The notes: generated by a model from the letters alone, not told the origin. A stretch of DNA of 64,000 nucleotides from Pyrenophora tritici-repentis (GCF_003171515.1 NC_089397.1:1054001-1118000); one strand, 5' to 3'. Counted from the first letter of the stretch, positions 44,071 through 56,900 are shown. Numbers and translations: made by a program.

Positions 44071-45300
44071 TTTAGGAATGCGGCAAAGCCCCAAGAACGA
44101 GAGCAAAAACATGAATCCAAACTGGTCGAATTTTTTAGGAGCGCAGGAAAGATCCAGAAAAGAGGGCAAAGACATACGCATTGTCTCTTGGTAATTTTTA
44201 GAAACACAGAACACAGGAAAGCCCCAGAAATAGAACAGGACATCAGCGCTAACGAACTCTATTTTAAGTAACTAAGCCAGCAAATTCCCAGAAGCAGAAC
44301 ATGCAGTGTCACTCTGATCGTTTTAGTAACTACGGCTTTTCAAGTAGAAAGAAGGATAGAGAGTCTTGCAGAGAAAGACGGAGGCTTTATATGCTGCAGT
44401 TCTCACGATCACAGGACTCTTTCCTATAGGTATATCCAGTATCTTATTCTGGAAAGACAGAGAGACATAAGGGTGTTTTCCTTTCGTTTTAGGCCAAGCA
44501 GGGAGAGGCAGAGAAAGCTATCGCATCCTTCTCATGGAGTTTTAGAAAAGGGGAAGAGGGGGGAGAAACATTAACTTTTTCTCTGCACGTTTTAGAACAA
44601 GAGGGGAGAGGCAGAGAAACATAAGTGCGTATTCGGCATTTTTTTAAGGAAAAGCGGGGAGAGGCAGAGAAAGCCATTAAACCCATGTCATGTAATTCCA
44701 CGTAAAGCAGATAAAAGCAGAAAGAAGCCACCGCTTTCCCCCAAGGAATTTTCAGGCAAGCAGGGAAAAGCACATCAACTTTTTGAGCATTCTTTTGAGC
44801 ATTCATTTTACACACTGACACATACGATGGGATCTTTCAGATTTCTAAAACCCCACAGACTCAGAAAACAGCAGCACGGCAATGTTTCTTGCTGGTTTAT
44901 TGGCTGGATAAGGATTTCATTGCTCTCTCCATGACATAATGGAGTTACCTTCTCTTATTTTCAAAAACTTAAAAGAAGAGAAAGAAGGGAAAAGACATAG
45001 AGTGTGAAGACAAAGCTTTTTAAGCATAAGATGAAAGCCAACCCAAGCTTTCCCACTCGCGGTAACATTCCGGGTAATTTTAGGTACGATAAGAAAAGGA
45101 GCGGAGCAGACAAAACGCTTTAGGATCCAGAGTTTTAAGAATAAGAAGAAAGATAACTCTAACCGTTCCGCAGTTAAGGAAACAATATGGGATTATCGCG
45201 TTCATTTTAGTTAAAAAAGGAGGAAGGAAAGCAGAACATAAAACACCAGGGTCCGTGTTTTCAATATTTTGGAAGAATAGTTTCTTGTGTATGTGAGAAG
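44071..45300. repeat. Degenerate minisatellite array, right part
   Basis: Continuation of the array at 36480-38069. Unit cores lie at 44081-44113, 44142-44174 and 44212-44246 (spacing 61-70 bp). More diverged units with GGGGAGAGGCAGAGAAA occur at about 44499, 44597 and 44657. Between units runs the recurring TTTTTAG. The first unit here starts with the TTTAG that the Copia element duplicated. Confidence 0.7.
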
Positions 45301-45712
45301 AAGAAGAGAGCATGAACCCAGATAGATAAATTTATACCCAATACTCGAAGCCAAGGCGCGCGCACACGTGAGCAAGCAAAACGCAAACGCAAAAAAACAA
45401 AACAAACGGAACTTCATTCTACCAAACGCCGCCCCGTCTTCCGTAGAAACCCCATGCTAATTTGCGATCCAAACAACAACAATTCCCAATGTTCGCTCCT
45501 TTAATGCATCAATGACCTGCCTATTACAACCTATCTATAACGCGCGGAGTGATGCAGACGACATGAATATATATACAGTGAATCTCGCATCTCATCACGC
45601 TCGTCAATAATGTAATAGTTCCTTTCTTGTGCCGCTACTTATTACTGGTCGTGCTATGGGCCAATCGATCCCGATTGCCCTCGACCACTCTCGTATTAAT
45701 TACTGCTTCCGT
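45301..45712. other. Intergenic, 3' flank of the CAF120/SKG3 gene
   Basis: 412 bp with no gene. A short purine-rich AACAAAACAAACGG stretch occurs near 45400; otherwise featureless. Confidence 0.5.
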
Positions 45713-48700
45713 TCATCGTCGGTACTGGCCCTGTTGCTGTTGATGTGCGTGTCTCGCGGCCTGTTGTGCTTGATCAAAACTTGCGCCGTATGCCTGCGTG
45801 GTTGGCTGCTGCTGTTGCTGTGGGAAATACTGCCCTCCAGAGGATTGCGGTGTGGGTGTGCCCCAGCCTCCAGGAACATGCATGTGCGGTGTGGGCGTTT
45901 GCTGAGGAAAGTACTGCTGTTGCTGCGGCTGGTACATTGGATGCATCTGACTGGGCGTGGAGAACGCCATACCAGGCATTCCTAATGGTGTCCCGGGTCC
46001 CGTTGGCATACCCATGACACTGGGGGTACCCATCATACTAGGAGTTCCCATCATACTGGGTGCCCCCATGACACTTGGTGCACCCATCACGCTCGGTGCA
46101 CCCATACCGCTTGGCGTTCCCATCATGCTTGGCGCATAAGTGCTCTGCGCCATTGCGTATTGTTGCTGCTGCACTTGTTGTTGTACCATCTGCTGCTGGC
46201 GTTGCTGGGCTTCCATCATCTGGCGCTGCTGAACCTCCATTATCTGCCGTTGCTGGGCTTGCATTGTGCGCCTATCAATCTCAGACTGCATAGCTGGTGT
46301 GTAGCTCATGCGATTAACTTTGTGAGCTGCCTTTTCCTTTTCCCGGTGGTCAATGTATCCAGTCAATCCAGTCGGAGGCTGATTCTGAACCTTTTTATTA
46401 GAGTTCTGTGAAAGATCAAGCAGCGGGGTGTTCGTCATGCGAGCCACCTGTTCCTGTTCACGAGCCGACAAAGTTGTAGGTCGCTGGTCGAGTAGTAGTT
46501 CAGCTCCGCGACTCAACGGGCGGCTAGGGGGAAAGGCAGGTCCTGGTGAGCCCTGAGGTGATCGTTGAATATGGCTCCAATCTCCAGAATGGGTGCGACC
46601 AAAAGGTGGGGGAGTGTGCGATTTACTCCTGCCATGTCCATACATGACGGGCAGATGCTGGGAAGCACGCTGCATGACCCACTCTTCGGGGTCTAGCCTC
46701 TGCCTGTCTTGTTGTGGTTGCGGTGGCGATGCCATGACTGGCTGCCATGGGACTTGGCGTGAGTCTGGAGAAATCGAGCCAGTGCGTACATGTCCGTTCA
46801 TATTTGGTGTACCCTTGTCAGAAATGTACGACTGTCGTTGCTCATTTGGAGTTGTCGCAAGATTCTCATTTGAGCGCGAGGCATTGTTGTCATGGAACAT
46901 TTGAGTCATAGTTCCACTTGTACCAGGTCGTTTCTCGTTGAAATCCAAAGCATATGTCGGCCCAAAGTCGATACTGGGCACAGCAGCAGCAGCAGCAGCA
47001 GCAGGAGGAGGAGGAGGTCGGGATGGGTCCAGCACAGATTGGTATCCGTATTCTTGATCCGACGGAGGCTTTACGTTTGGATCTCCAATCACGGTCAAGA
47101 CGCCACTTCTTGGACGATCTTCACGTCTTGCAGGAAGCTTTCGCGGAGGCGGGACTTCCTCTTCGTATACACTAGCGTAGTCTGGCGTAGAGGTAGATAC
47201 CGTATCATCATCGTATCGGCTGCTCGATGTACTTGGCTGACGGAACAGTGTTGATTGAGTATTGAGAGCGTCGAGGGCCTCAGGGTCGATCACGTCGTTT
47301 CGTAAACTGTCGAGTCTTGAGCTTGCTGTCGATGACGTGTCATCCTCTCTTGAGGTTGGGGAGGACGGACCTGGTAAGGGTTTGCGTTGAATGCCGACAT
47401 TGCCGGAGTGAGAGCGGTAAGGGAGCTCTTGGCTTAGAGGCTGCTGCGGAAACTCACTATGTTCTGGCACCGGCGGGGCTACGGGATGATACCCTGAGGG
47501 AACATCGACAAATTCAGAATGCTCCACATAAGGTGATGCAGGAATGGTCGACAGACGATTGCCGGAGTTCTGGTTCGAAGGAGGTGGCCTCGAATTGACA
47601 GCAAGCAAGATTGGCGATCCTTGTTCGCCGTATTCACCACTTCGTCTGCTCTGTATGGTGTCCTGGCTTCTCCAGGCCGCGACTGCACCTGCAGCAGCTA
47701 CGCCGCCGTGTGAAGCATCTGCCATTTGCTGAAGCGTGGCAGAGTCAACTGCAGCGTTTGGTTTCGTCAAAGGCATGTTGGGACGAATCGGTGGCTTCTG
47801 ATTGGCAGCGTGCGTCTGAGTAGGGGGTAGATCGACAAATCCCTGAGGAGGAGCGGACAGATCTGCAGGCGGCTGTGGCAGATCCCGTGGCTCCCGAATA
47901 GGGCTCTCATCATGATCAGACCCCTCATAAGGCTGAACAGCTCCATTCTGCGGGGTATTGTTGAATATACGATGCTGAGGTGGAGTTGGCGGGCGCTCGT
48001 CTTCGTAGGGGGTTTCAGCTTGCGGAAATCTTGAAGGAGTGTTTTGATTGCCGCGTCCATTGACCTGCTCAGACACTGATCGTTGGTGGCGCGGCGTGCC
48101 GAATGGGATTCCTGCCGGCGCTGTTCCAGTTCGACGCGGCGGTTGTACTTCAAGGTCCTGCTGTATTCTTCGCGATGGTGAAGATTGGCGTGTAGATGGA
48201 CTAGAGCGAACAGAGCCTTGGTCCTCAAACCGCAAGCCACGGGGAGTAAAGCCTGCCCGGCTAACCGTGTTCCTGCGGCTAGCTCGACTGTAAACAGACT
48301 CTGCGTCCGTGACAGAGGACATCATACGTGTCGATGTCAGATCTTTCAGCTGCTTTCTCCACTGACGCTCAGACCATTTGTCGCTCCCTTCAGTGTTGAT
48401 CAGGCCCACTACATCCCACATCTCCAAGTATCCGTACCGCCTGTGTGAGGGCATAGCAAACATGAGTCCTCGCGTGTCCAGAACATCGGCAATAAGCTTC
48501 TTGGGACGCCCATATAGGGAAAATGTATCGAACACGGGGAAAAGATATTGAAGCATAATCTCAAAACCTGAGATAGCGGGGCGCGATTCGGGCATTACAA
48601 AGACGAAACCCTCTGTTGTGCTCTCGGGGTTCGAGTGCACTGTGATCCTGCCCTCGATCTTGGTCAGAGTAGATTGATCGATGAGCGGCTTCGACTGTGG

Positions 48701-49826
48701 GTAAATGGCGTAGCATGAGTATGCGTCCCTTACTGTAGCTATGGCCTTTGTTCTTTTGGTGACCTTTTTGGTGTCGTAGAATTTGATGTCTCCCTTGAGT
48801 ATTGGTGGGCGCTCGTAGCTGCCTTTCTTTTGTAACTTTTGCAGCTTGGCGAATTCCTTCTCATCCGGTGGAGAGACTACGCACCAGCAGCGACGCCATG
48901 GCGTACCAGCGCCAAAGCGAACGCGAACCCAATCCTCATACTTTGCGCATTGACGATCCAATATCATGCGGATATTGTTCAGCGACTTGCCTTTTCCTGC
49001 GATCAAAGCTCCTGTGTATGCTTCTGAGAGTGTAGTATGCTCGAACATGGCGAGACGAATGCCAGCGGTCCACTGGGTAAGTGCGTGGTAGGAATCGAAG
49101 TGGAAGAGGTATTTATTGCTTGCGGCTGTGGATACGCTGAGGATATTATCGAGCTTCTTGCCGTCTTTGAGGGTCATGGAGGGGATCTAGCGGCGTTAGC
49201 AGCGTCAAGGGGCCAACAGCAGCGGTAAACGTACCATGTGAATGGCAGCATCTGTGAGGTTGATAAAGGTCGGCAGCACTTCGGCGTCGCCACCTGCGTG
49301 GTCAAGCGCACTCGCATCCCATAGCGAGAGGATGGTGCCGACGAGCTGGACAAAGTATTCTTGCCACCTTCGATCCGGGGCTGGACGGCCGCCTGCATGC
49401 TGTCAGTACCACAACCCAAATATGGCTAAACTGGGCGGACGTACGAGAATCGGTGTCGTGAAACTTGAGGAAGTAGCCCTCCTGGTAGAGCTTGTTCGAA
49501 TGGCTATTCAGAAAAGTGAATATGCGCTGCAGCTCTGGCAAGGTATCCTGGCCCACTTCCATGACTGGCGGTTGGTATGTCTGTATCATAGACATGGGAC
49601 GTACGGAGGCTCGCGAGTCGCTGCGCTCGCGCGTAGTAGCCCGTGATGGAGGACGCTCGTTATTAAATGTTTCTAAAGCAGAAGCCGTCTGCGCAAAGTT
49701 TGTCGGCGTTCCAGGCTGTCTGGGTGAGGGAGAAGGGGGCGCGGGGGACGCGGGGCCTGGGGACGGTCCAGCTGAAGAAGGGTTTTTTTGCAGCGTATTA
49801 TGATTTAAGCCACCCCATTGGGACAT
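45713..49826 (-). CDS. CAF120: CAF120/SKG3-type PH-domain protein
   Basis: Fungal protein related to yeast Caf120 (CCR4-NOT associated) and Skg3, with a split PH domain. Exons (minus): 49445-49826, 49235-49392, 45713-49186; introns of 52 and 48 bp; 1,337 residues. The start at 49826 opens MSQWGGLNHNTLQKNP. The PH region includes KLYQEGYFLKFHDTDSR, RRWQEYFVQLVGTILSLWDA and TTLSEAYTGALIAGKGKSLN (about residues 100-260). A long disordered half follows, with P/S-rich sequence, a poly-Ala run encoded by a GCN microsatellite (about 46980-47005), a Q-rich coiled segment, and six to seven repeats of PSxMG(A/T) near the C-terminus. Disorder and Q-richness fit assembly into P-body-like complexes. The choice between Caf120 and Skg3 cannot be made by eye. 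Confidence 0.85.
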
Positions 49827-51417
49827 GAAGGACAAGACTGTGAAGGAGCGAACAGAAGACAACATTAGCAAGTCTTTCTCCAATCGGCCAGAAGTGACCA
49901 GAAGTGACGCTACTGGGGGGCAGGGAGGAAGACATGGTAAAGTGGGCGCATTATTTACCTCTCTTTGGACGACCCATGGTAACGACGTGCCGCCGTGTTC
50001 CGCTCCGATATAAATGGAAAGAGCCTCCTGGCTGTGGCACAAGAAGCAGGCAGGCGCTGTAGGCTGTAGGCTGTAGGCTGTAGGGCGGGTGTGGCTGGCT
50101 GGGAGCAACGGCGCAAAGCCACGGGAGTACGAGGTGACGGTGGTGGACAAGTTGTGATTGGGGAACGAGCGACGGGGGAAAGCTGTGGTGCCGAGTGCAG
50201 AGCGAGGAAGGGACGACTATCGGGGAGCAACGAGTAAAAGTAAAAGAGCGGTAGATGTAGTACGTATATGGGGCGCGCGGTCAAGCTAGATTGTGGAGGA
50301 ATTTCTGGGCGCCAGACAGGCCCGACAGGGATTGGACAAGGTTATGACGCGGAAGGGTCTCAGCGATCGGCGCCGCCTTGACGACGCATGCATTGTCTTG
50401 TTAATAGTAGGTAGGATTTGGGACGGTATCATGTCATAACATGTAGCTTTACATGTACACCCGAGCCCCTTTCGCCCAAGCCAACAATACAAATATGCAC
50501 ACACCTCATCACCGCCTACTCGCCTGCTTGCACACAGTCAGAGTCAGACCACGCACTCACGCCGTCGCACGCTTACTAACTCGCCCGAGAGCAAAAGATT
50601 GCAAGTGCATGCAGCGCATCCAGAGGCCCCGACATGGCGGCTACTAACTGCTTTGGTTGCCGCTCATCTGTCTTCGGCCTGCCGGCATCTAGCCCTTCTT
50701 GCTAGGGAGTGGCAGTGCAGCTTGGCCTTGTTTGCATTTGCACTGGCACTGTTCTGTGCCCGGAACGCGGCTCATGGAATCTGGGGTATGCAGTGTATGC
50801 TGTGGATGGCCTCACTGGGCTGCTTACAGCTGCACCGACATGCTACTTGCATTCGCATACACAGCTCTTCAGCCGAATATCCGCCTCGTGTGCCATTGTC
50901 CAGCCGCATCGAGATCCGCGGCATGGTGCATGCGTCATCGCGCCGCCTGTCCTTATGCCATGCATCATCGTATTCCCAGCCATGGCTTTCTTTTGTCAGC
51001 AACGGTGGAATGTAGGTGGCGGGCCACGTATCTCCCGAGTCTCACGTGATCTGGGGTGCTAGTTCCGACTGAGCCTAGTCCCACGGCTCCACGGATTCGG
51101 CAGCTGACAGCGCGTCAATTGTTCCGCACCGCAACGACGCGTCCAGAAGGGGACATTTATTGTTTTCTCGTGTTTGCCATAACCCCTCTTACTTTGGGTC
51201 GCGTCGGCCATTGCCCGCTCCAACGCTCCACATCTCCGTCGCTATTCACACTGTACTCCTTCTCGTGTGCTTCGGGTCTGCTTGGGGTTGCGAAAAAGCC
51301 CAAACCATCACTAATACCAAGCACGGCGTAGTCTACCTGTCTGCCTACTCATCCACCAACCACCAACCCCCAGCGCCCAACCACCGCCCCTTCCGACGTC
51401 ATTATCCCTACGCCAGA
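49827..51417. promoter_or_regulatory. Divergent promoter region of CAF120/SKG3 and the BAH gene
   Basis: 1.6 kb between divergent genes. It contains a tandem heptamer (GCTGTAG x4, 50056-50083). Frames across 50.6-51.06 kb on the plus strand overlap in all three phases and are not credible genes. The BAH frame is open upstream to 51160, but that part has no conserved sequence and is probably leader. Confidence 0.5.
50056..50083 (+). repeat. Heptamer tandem repeat (GCTGTAG)4
   Basis: Four perfect copies in the presumed 5' region of the CAF120/SKG3 gene. Likely a length-variable locus. Confidence 0.8.
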
Positions 51418-53157
51418 ATGGCGCGCAAACGCAAAGCTAGCGACGATGCACCCGTGCATGCCCATACTACCCCTCCGACAGATAACAAGTTTGCTACAAC
51501 GAAGAAGCAGAAGATTGAGTGGGACAAGGTCGACAATTTTGAGGGTTTCACCATCAGCTCGGTAGGCCTCAACGCGCCAAAGCAGGGAAAAAAGTCCAAG
51601 CGCAATTACGGCGCCTACCCGGGTCAGGACGCCCCTTTGGATGCAGAGGTTGTACAGCCAAATCCGTTCCCAGACACGGACCTCAGTGAGGTACATGTGA
51701 AGATATCGCCTGCAATCTACTGGGAAAACACCAGCCGCTATCGAAAGTTCACCATTAACAATGAGGAATTCTCGGTTGGTCAAATTGTCTTCGTCAAGAA
51801 GGTTGAAGATGAACAAGATGCGCCAGACGCGATACAACATTGGCTCGCAAAGGTCCTCGAGATCCGTGCTGGAGATGCTTCCCATGTCTACCTCCGAGTG
51901 TTTTGGGCATACAGACCGGAAGATTTGCCAGGAGGTCGGCAGCCGCACCACGGTAGCTGTGAACTGATCATCAGTAACCACATGGATATTATTGAGGCAT
52001 TGACTGTTCAAGCAGCCGCGAGTGTAATCTACTGGAATGATGATCCCGATGATCTAGCCTTACCAGCAGACCAACTCTTCTATAGGCAGAGCTTCGACGT
52101 CACCAAGAAGATCAGGCCACTAAGTGTAGGTACCAATCCCATGTCTCTATATTCTGTCACTAATTTGCTTTCTAGAAACTCAACACCTTCTGCATCGACA
52201 AGAAGCCCTGTAATCCCGACAAAATTTTGGTCCAATGTCCGCATTGCTCGAATTGGCTCCACGCGGAATGCCTCGAGAAGGAAGCCGTCCAAACCGTACC
52301 CAACACACAGAACAGCACACCAATGCCACCGCCTAAGAAGCGAGGTCGACCCAGCAAGGGAACGCAAGCGGACGTGGACCCACTCGAAGCCGAGCTTCAC
52401 TCATCAGACACGGGCAAAACCCGCCTCACGATTACAGACAATCGCGAAGGACAAAACAAGCGACAATGGGACGTCGACATACCATGTCTGATGTGCGGCA
52501 AGATCATCGAAGAAGCCGACCCATCAACTGGAGCTGATAATGCGGTCAAATTAGAAGCGGAACCAGAACCACAAAAGGAAGAAGACGCCGACGACGCCAA
52601 CACTACACCACCTCTCGCGCCCAGTGAAGCAGACTCTGTACTCAGGGACTCAGACGCCGACGCCACCGCCCCAACCACAACCAAGCCTTCCACCGCGCCT
52701 GATCTACCACCACCAGCAGCTCCCATCGAAATCAAGGGTGAGACCGCTTCCTCAACTTCTCCTCCATCCGATTAGCATAGCTAAAATTTGTCTTTTCATT
52801 TGATTCGTAGTGCCGCGAGGAAGAGGTCGGCCACCCGGCTCAAAGAATAAGAAGAGAAAACGCAGTAGTTATCCTTTCCCTTCGTCGTCGTCGTCGGCTG
52901 CGAAGAAGAAGAAGAAGATGTCGCTCTCTTCTTCTTCCAGGGTGAGTAATATTAAGGCGGAGGTGAAGGCGGAGGCGGACATGGACGAGGAGGAGGCTGG
53001 GCCTGGCATCGTGGTGCAGGATAATACAGAGGTTGTGCTTGATGCACCCAGGGAGAATGTTACACCTGCTGCTACTGCTACGTTGCCGCCTGCTGTACAA
53101 GAGTCTATATTTCAATCTGGGATTAGGTCGGTGAAGAGGATGTTGTGGAGGACGTGA
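51418..53157 (+). CDS. BAH-domain / PHD-like zinc finger / AT-hook chromatin protein
   Basis: Nuclear protein, probably a chromatin reader. Exons 51418-52125, 52176-52737, 52811-53157 (introns 50 and 73 bp), 538 residues. The start at 51418 (MARKRKASDD) is followed by a basic nuclear signal. A BAH domain spans about residues 95-215 (FSVGQIVFVKKVEDEQ, HWLAKVLEIRAG, YLRVFWAYRPEDLPGG, NHMDIIEALTV). A cysteine/histidine cluster (FCIDKKPC, QCPHCSNWLHAECLEKE) reads as a PHD-type finger, with a late CLMC pair. Two AT-hook-like motifs follow (KKRGRPSKG, PRGRGRPPGSKNKKRKR), and Ser and Lys runs come from TCG and AAG microsatellites. The acidic C-terminal half is low-complexity. BAH-PHD proteins in filamentous fungi have been linked to facultative heterochromatin; whether this is that protein is an inference. 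Confidence 0.8.
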
Positions 53158-53903
53158 TGGGGTGATTGAGCCGTTTCATGTATTTTTTTTCAGACATGTA
53201 TGAACACACACACGCACGTTCGTACGCACACATACACTTTAACTTCAGTCCCCACACATTGAATAGTTAGATACCCCTTTTTCATGTCCTTACTGCTCCC
53301 ACGTTCGCTTCGTCAGTCCATATGTATCGTCTCTCTTTTCGTCCAGCAGTGTATGTAGTACACTAGTTCGTGTTATATACTTACCAACCGCAAACAATCC
53401 CAACAATAACACTTTAATCTTAGTCTCACGCTCAATAACTTCCGATTTCTGAAATTCTGATCTCTGTCATTTGATACACACCTACTTCTCTGCCCACCAG
53501 CAATGCACTCCGCGCAATGCCGTGGTGATGATGCAGAGCCATAGAAAATAAACTACAAAAAGGGTATACCCACACCATGTTCCATGCATGCCTAATATAA
53601 GAAAAAGAAAGAAAGAACGCCATCGCTGAATGCTGTTTATACCCTGATTTTCATGTCTCCCATATGATTGAGTGATGGTGAATGCTGATGCTGACAATGG
53701 TAGTTATCCCACTGCTTCCCGAAAATTCTGGTTAATGCATGCATCTTCCTACCATCCTCGTCCTGTCCCATCCCTTGTTCGCTCCCGTTCCTCCATAAAA
53801 GGCAGAACAGCACAGCTTTCGATTCCATGAATGCATCCGATGCTCTTTGTCATGCACATCAATCATCAGCCACGTCAAATCATCACATGCTCATCCTAAC
53901 CCC
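53158..53903. other. Intergenic, convergent 3' flanks of the BAH gene and TAF2
   Basis: 746 bp between convergent genes. An ACACACGCAC/ACGCACACATACAC-type simple repeat occurs near 53205-53240. No gene seen. Confidence 0.55.
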
Positions 53904-56900
53904 TCACTTCCCCACACCAGGCAAATTCGCCTTTCCAACCTTCATCCTGAGCACCAACCTCCTCATCTCAGCACCAGGACCCGCACCACCACCGCTCTTC
54001 TCCACTTTAACAAGACCGCTCTTGGCTGCGGCACGGTTCCCGTTTGTCAGGGATCCCGTGTCGAAACTTTGGCGTTTGGAGGGTCTGTCATCGTCGGCGG
54101 TTCCGGTTGCAAGCTTACGCTTTTTGCTGTCTCGGTCTCGGATACGGGCTAGGTGATGAGGGGGGAGGCGTAGTTTGACGATTTTGCTGCGCTTTTGTTT
54201 GATGATGTGCTTTGGTGTGGGAGCTGGTGTAGCGGTGGCGGCAGGACGGGCTGGTGGGGCGACGCTTGGTCGAGGTGAAGGGGCGGCGCTGGGACGTGGT
54301 GATGGGGCTGTGCTTGAGGGTCTGGAGGGCACGCTGGCACCACTGGCAGTTTTTGTTTTGATCTTGAGCCTGGGGGCCGGTGGGGGAACATTTGATGACA
54401 TAGCAGGGGTGGTATTGATGGGCTTTGGGATCTTGACAGTCTGTTTCGGCTTCGCCTGGGAAGACAGTGCAGAGGCCGGCGTGGAGACTTTGGGCGGTAG
54501 GATCGGAGTCTTGACTACTGGAGCTGCTGCTGGAGCTGGAGTGGGAGCCGGTGCTGGAGTTGCGGCCTTTGGAGTAGGAGCCGGGGTTGGTGCCTTGGGA
54601 GCCGGTGCTGGTGGCGCTACTACCTTCTTCGGTTGCATCAACGGCACCTCTGGTGTTGAGGCACGGGAATCTGGCTGAGGAGGAGCTGGCGCTGGCGCTG
54701 GCGGCGGTGGTGCCGGGGATGCACGTACGGATGGAGGAGGTACCGGTGAGGGCGAGTGATGAATAGTGGGCGAAAACACGATAGATTGACTCCTTGATTT
54801 TGCAAACGGTGACTCGCCGGTTGGCGTTGGAGACGCAGCAGACTTGTTCTTGAGTCCACCAATCTTGAGCGACAGTTTGGGCTGCCCTGGTGGCTTCGCT
54901 ATCGGAGCAGTTGGCTCCCGGATGGGCTGGGGTATGGGAACTGGTAGAGGCGGTGGAGCTGGAGCTTCCGTTACCAACGGCCGCTTGGGTGTCCATCGGT
55001 GCTTCTTAGTCTGCGTGAAACGAATGACGCCCTTGCCAATGTGCTCTGCTTTCCAGTAGCGCGGAAGATGCAGTGTGACAGGTAGCTTGTTGACCTTTTG
55101 GTTGTCGAAGATCATGTCACAGATATCCAGGAGCTCAGACATGTCGCTCATAGACAATGTTTTCGACTTCAAAGCCTCTTCAAGCACCAGACGGAGAGTC
55201 TTGTGACCCTGCAAGTCGCTCTTCAATCCCCTCAGAGCCCCGTTAAGGTTTTGGCGGGCAAGGGCTGATGCACGTTCAGCGTTGCTGGCTTCATTCTCAA
55301 CCACAAGCGTATCTGCTGTGGTATCGACTGCTTTCTCCGGCGCCCAAACATCACCAGTGGCGACCTGGCCGATAGCAATGCCGAAGAGACGTAGCAATTG
55401 CTTTCTGAAGTACGGCGATGGGTCAGACCGAATCTCGTGAACCAGAAACTTCAACACTGTATCTTTGCGGAACATGCCCAGTCGAATAAGACACTCCCAT
55501 GCCTTCAAGCGGACATTGTCTGCATTACCAAGCTGAGCGTATTGTAAAAATTCGCTGGGCTTGAATGGAGTAACTCGGCTCATGACCAGCTTTAGCGCGC
55601 AATCAAGAGCAGTGGTCGTGTAAACGTTTTGATATGTAGGAATCCACTCATCCAGGCGTTGATGGCGAGTGAGTTCTCCAATCGCTTTGCTGGTAAAGTC
55701 TTGCTCCTGGGCCCATTCCTCGTGGCTGAGGTCGGACGTCGTGTTAGACTTTGTGAGGGTCTCTGCTATACAACGCATTAGCGTCGCTATGTAATGGTCG
55801 TCGCTATAATCGTTTCCGCGGTTATCATTGTAGCGTACTAGATCGAGCAGGAAACGCTTGGCCTCCAGTGGAGATCTACCATCCTCGCCCTTGATTCTTG
55901 CAATGGCTTGTGGAATGGCGCACTGGATGAGATACATGCTTCGATCCGAAAAGTCGTTTGATCTTGTCATGCCAGAATTCGGTAAACAGAACAGCTCCTG
56001 GAAAGCCTTCTTGAGATGAAACAATCCCACCCAGTCAGTCCGCTTTAGGGCGCTCTGGGCCAACACCGAGGCGGCCATAGTCCGTATACCGTGAAAGTAT
56101 CGGTTGTCCATCAATGTCTTGACCAGGAAGGTTGAGATCAGCTTATGACCCTCCTTGTTGGCAAGGAATTGTATAGATTCGGCCTGCGCAACGACGTCCT
56201 TATCCTGCTGCAGTTGCGAGACATACATGTACGACGGCATGTCTTCGATGTTGGTTCGGCATATCCACTCAAAATCTGCGTCAATCCGGATCCATTCATA
56301 GGCCTCCCCCTCTTGCTTAGCCTCGTCCTCCGCTGGCCAGTCATCTAACCGCCACTCATTGTGCTCTTGGGGAGTGGTGAAGAGATCTCCTAGCATGTAA
56401 AAGGTGACATCCTCTTGTGTCTCACCTGAAGCGTCGAGACCTGCCGCGGCGGCCATGCGCTCTTTGTTTAGTCGGTTTCTCTTAAGCCGCTTGTACTTTG
56501 TGTTGTAAGGAATCTCGACTTTGACGTTGTTTGAGTTGATATCCACAATGTGTTCATAGGGTGTTCCGTCCGCTTCATGTATCCGAATAGTCATGGGCCC
56601 TACAAAGGTCGGGTATCCAGTTGCTGACCGCAAGTCGCGAGATTTTTCTTTGGCCTCGCGCATAAAGTCATCAGCGGATAGACCATTTTCGAGCGTCGTG
56701 ATGGATGAATCGGCTTGGAGTTGCCTAATGGTGAGTTGTACTACTTGCTTCTTTTTGTTGAACGTGGGGAGACAGTGAAATGTGGGGCATCCTGAGCCAA
56801 CTATCCATTGTTGGAAAAAGGACTCAAGCTTTTGGTGGCCAACCTTTTCACAGATATCGAGAAAATCGTCCGTAGTAATGGCGCCATTTGGATACTTGCC

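Noticed and set aside
43838..44243. Short frames across the LTR, also present at the other LTR
   Set aside because: LTR sequence, not genes; the duplication of the frames simply reflects the LTR pair.
36480..45300. Idea that the minisatellite is a repeat-protein gene (minus-strand units read like MFLLSFLGLCRIPK)
   Set aside because: Unit spacing of about 62 bp shifts frame at each step and stops occur; no continuous frame exists.
50599..51062. Overlapping 116-138-codon frames in three phases on the plus strand
   Set aside because: All three phases being open in the same GC-rich stretch indicates low stop density, not coding; no domain seen.
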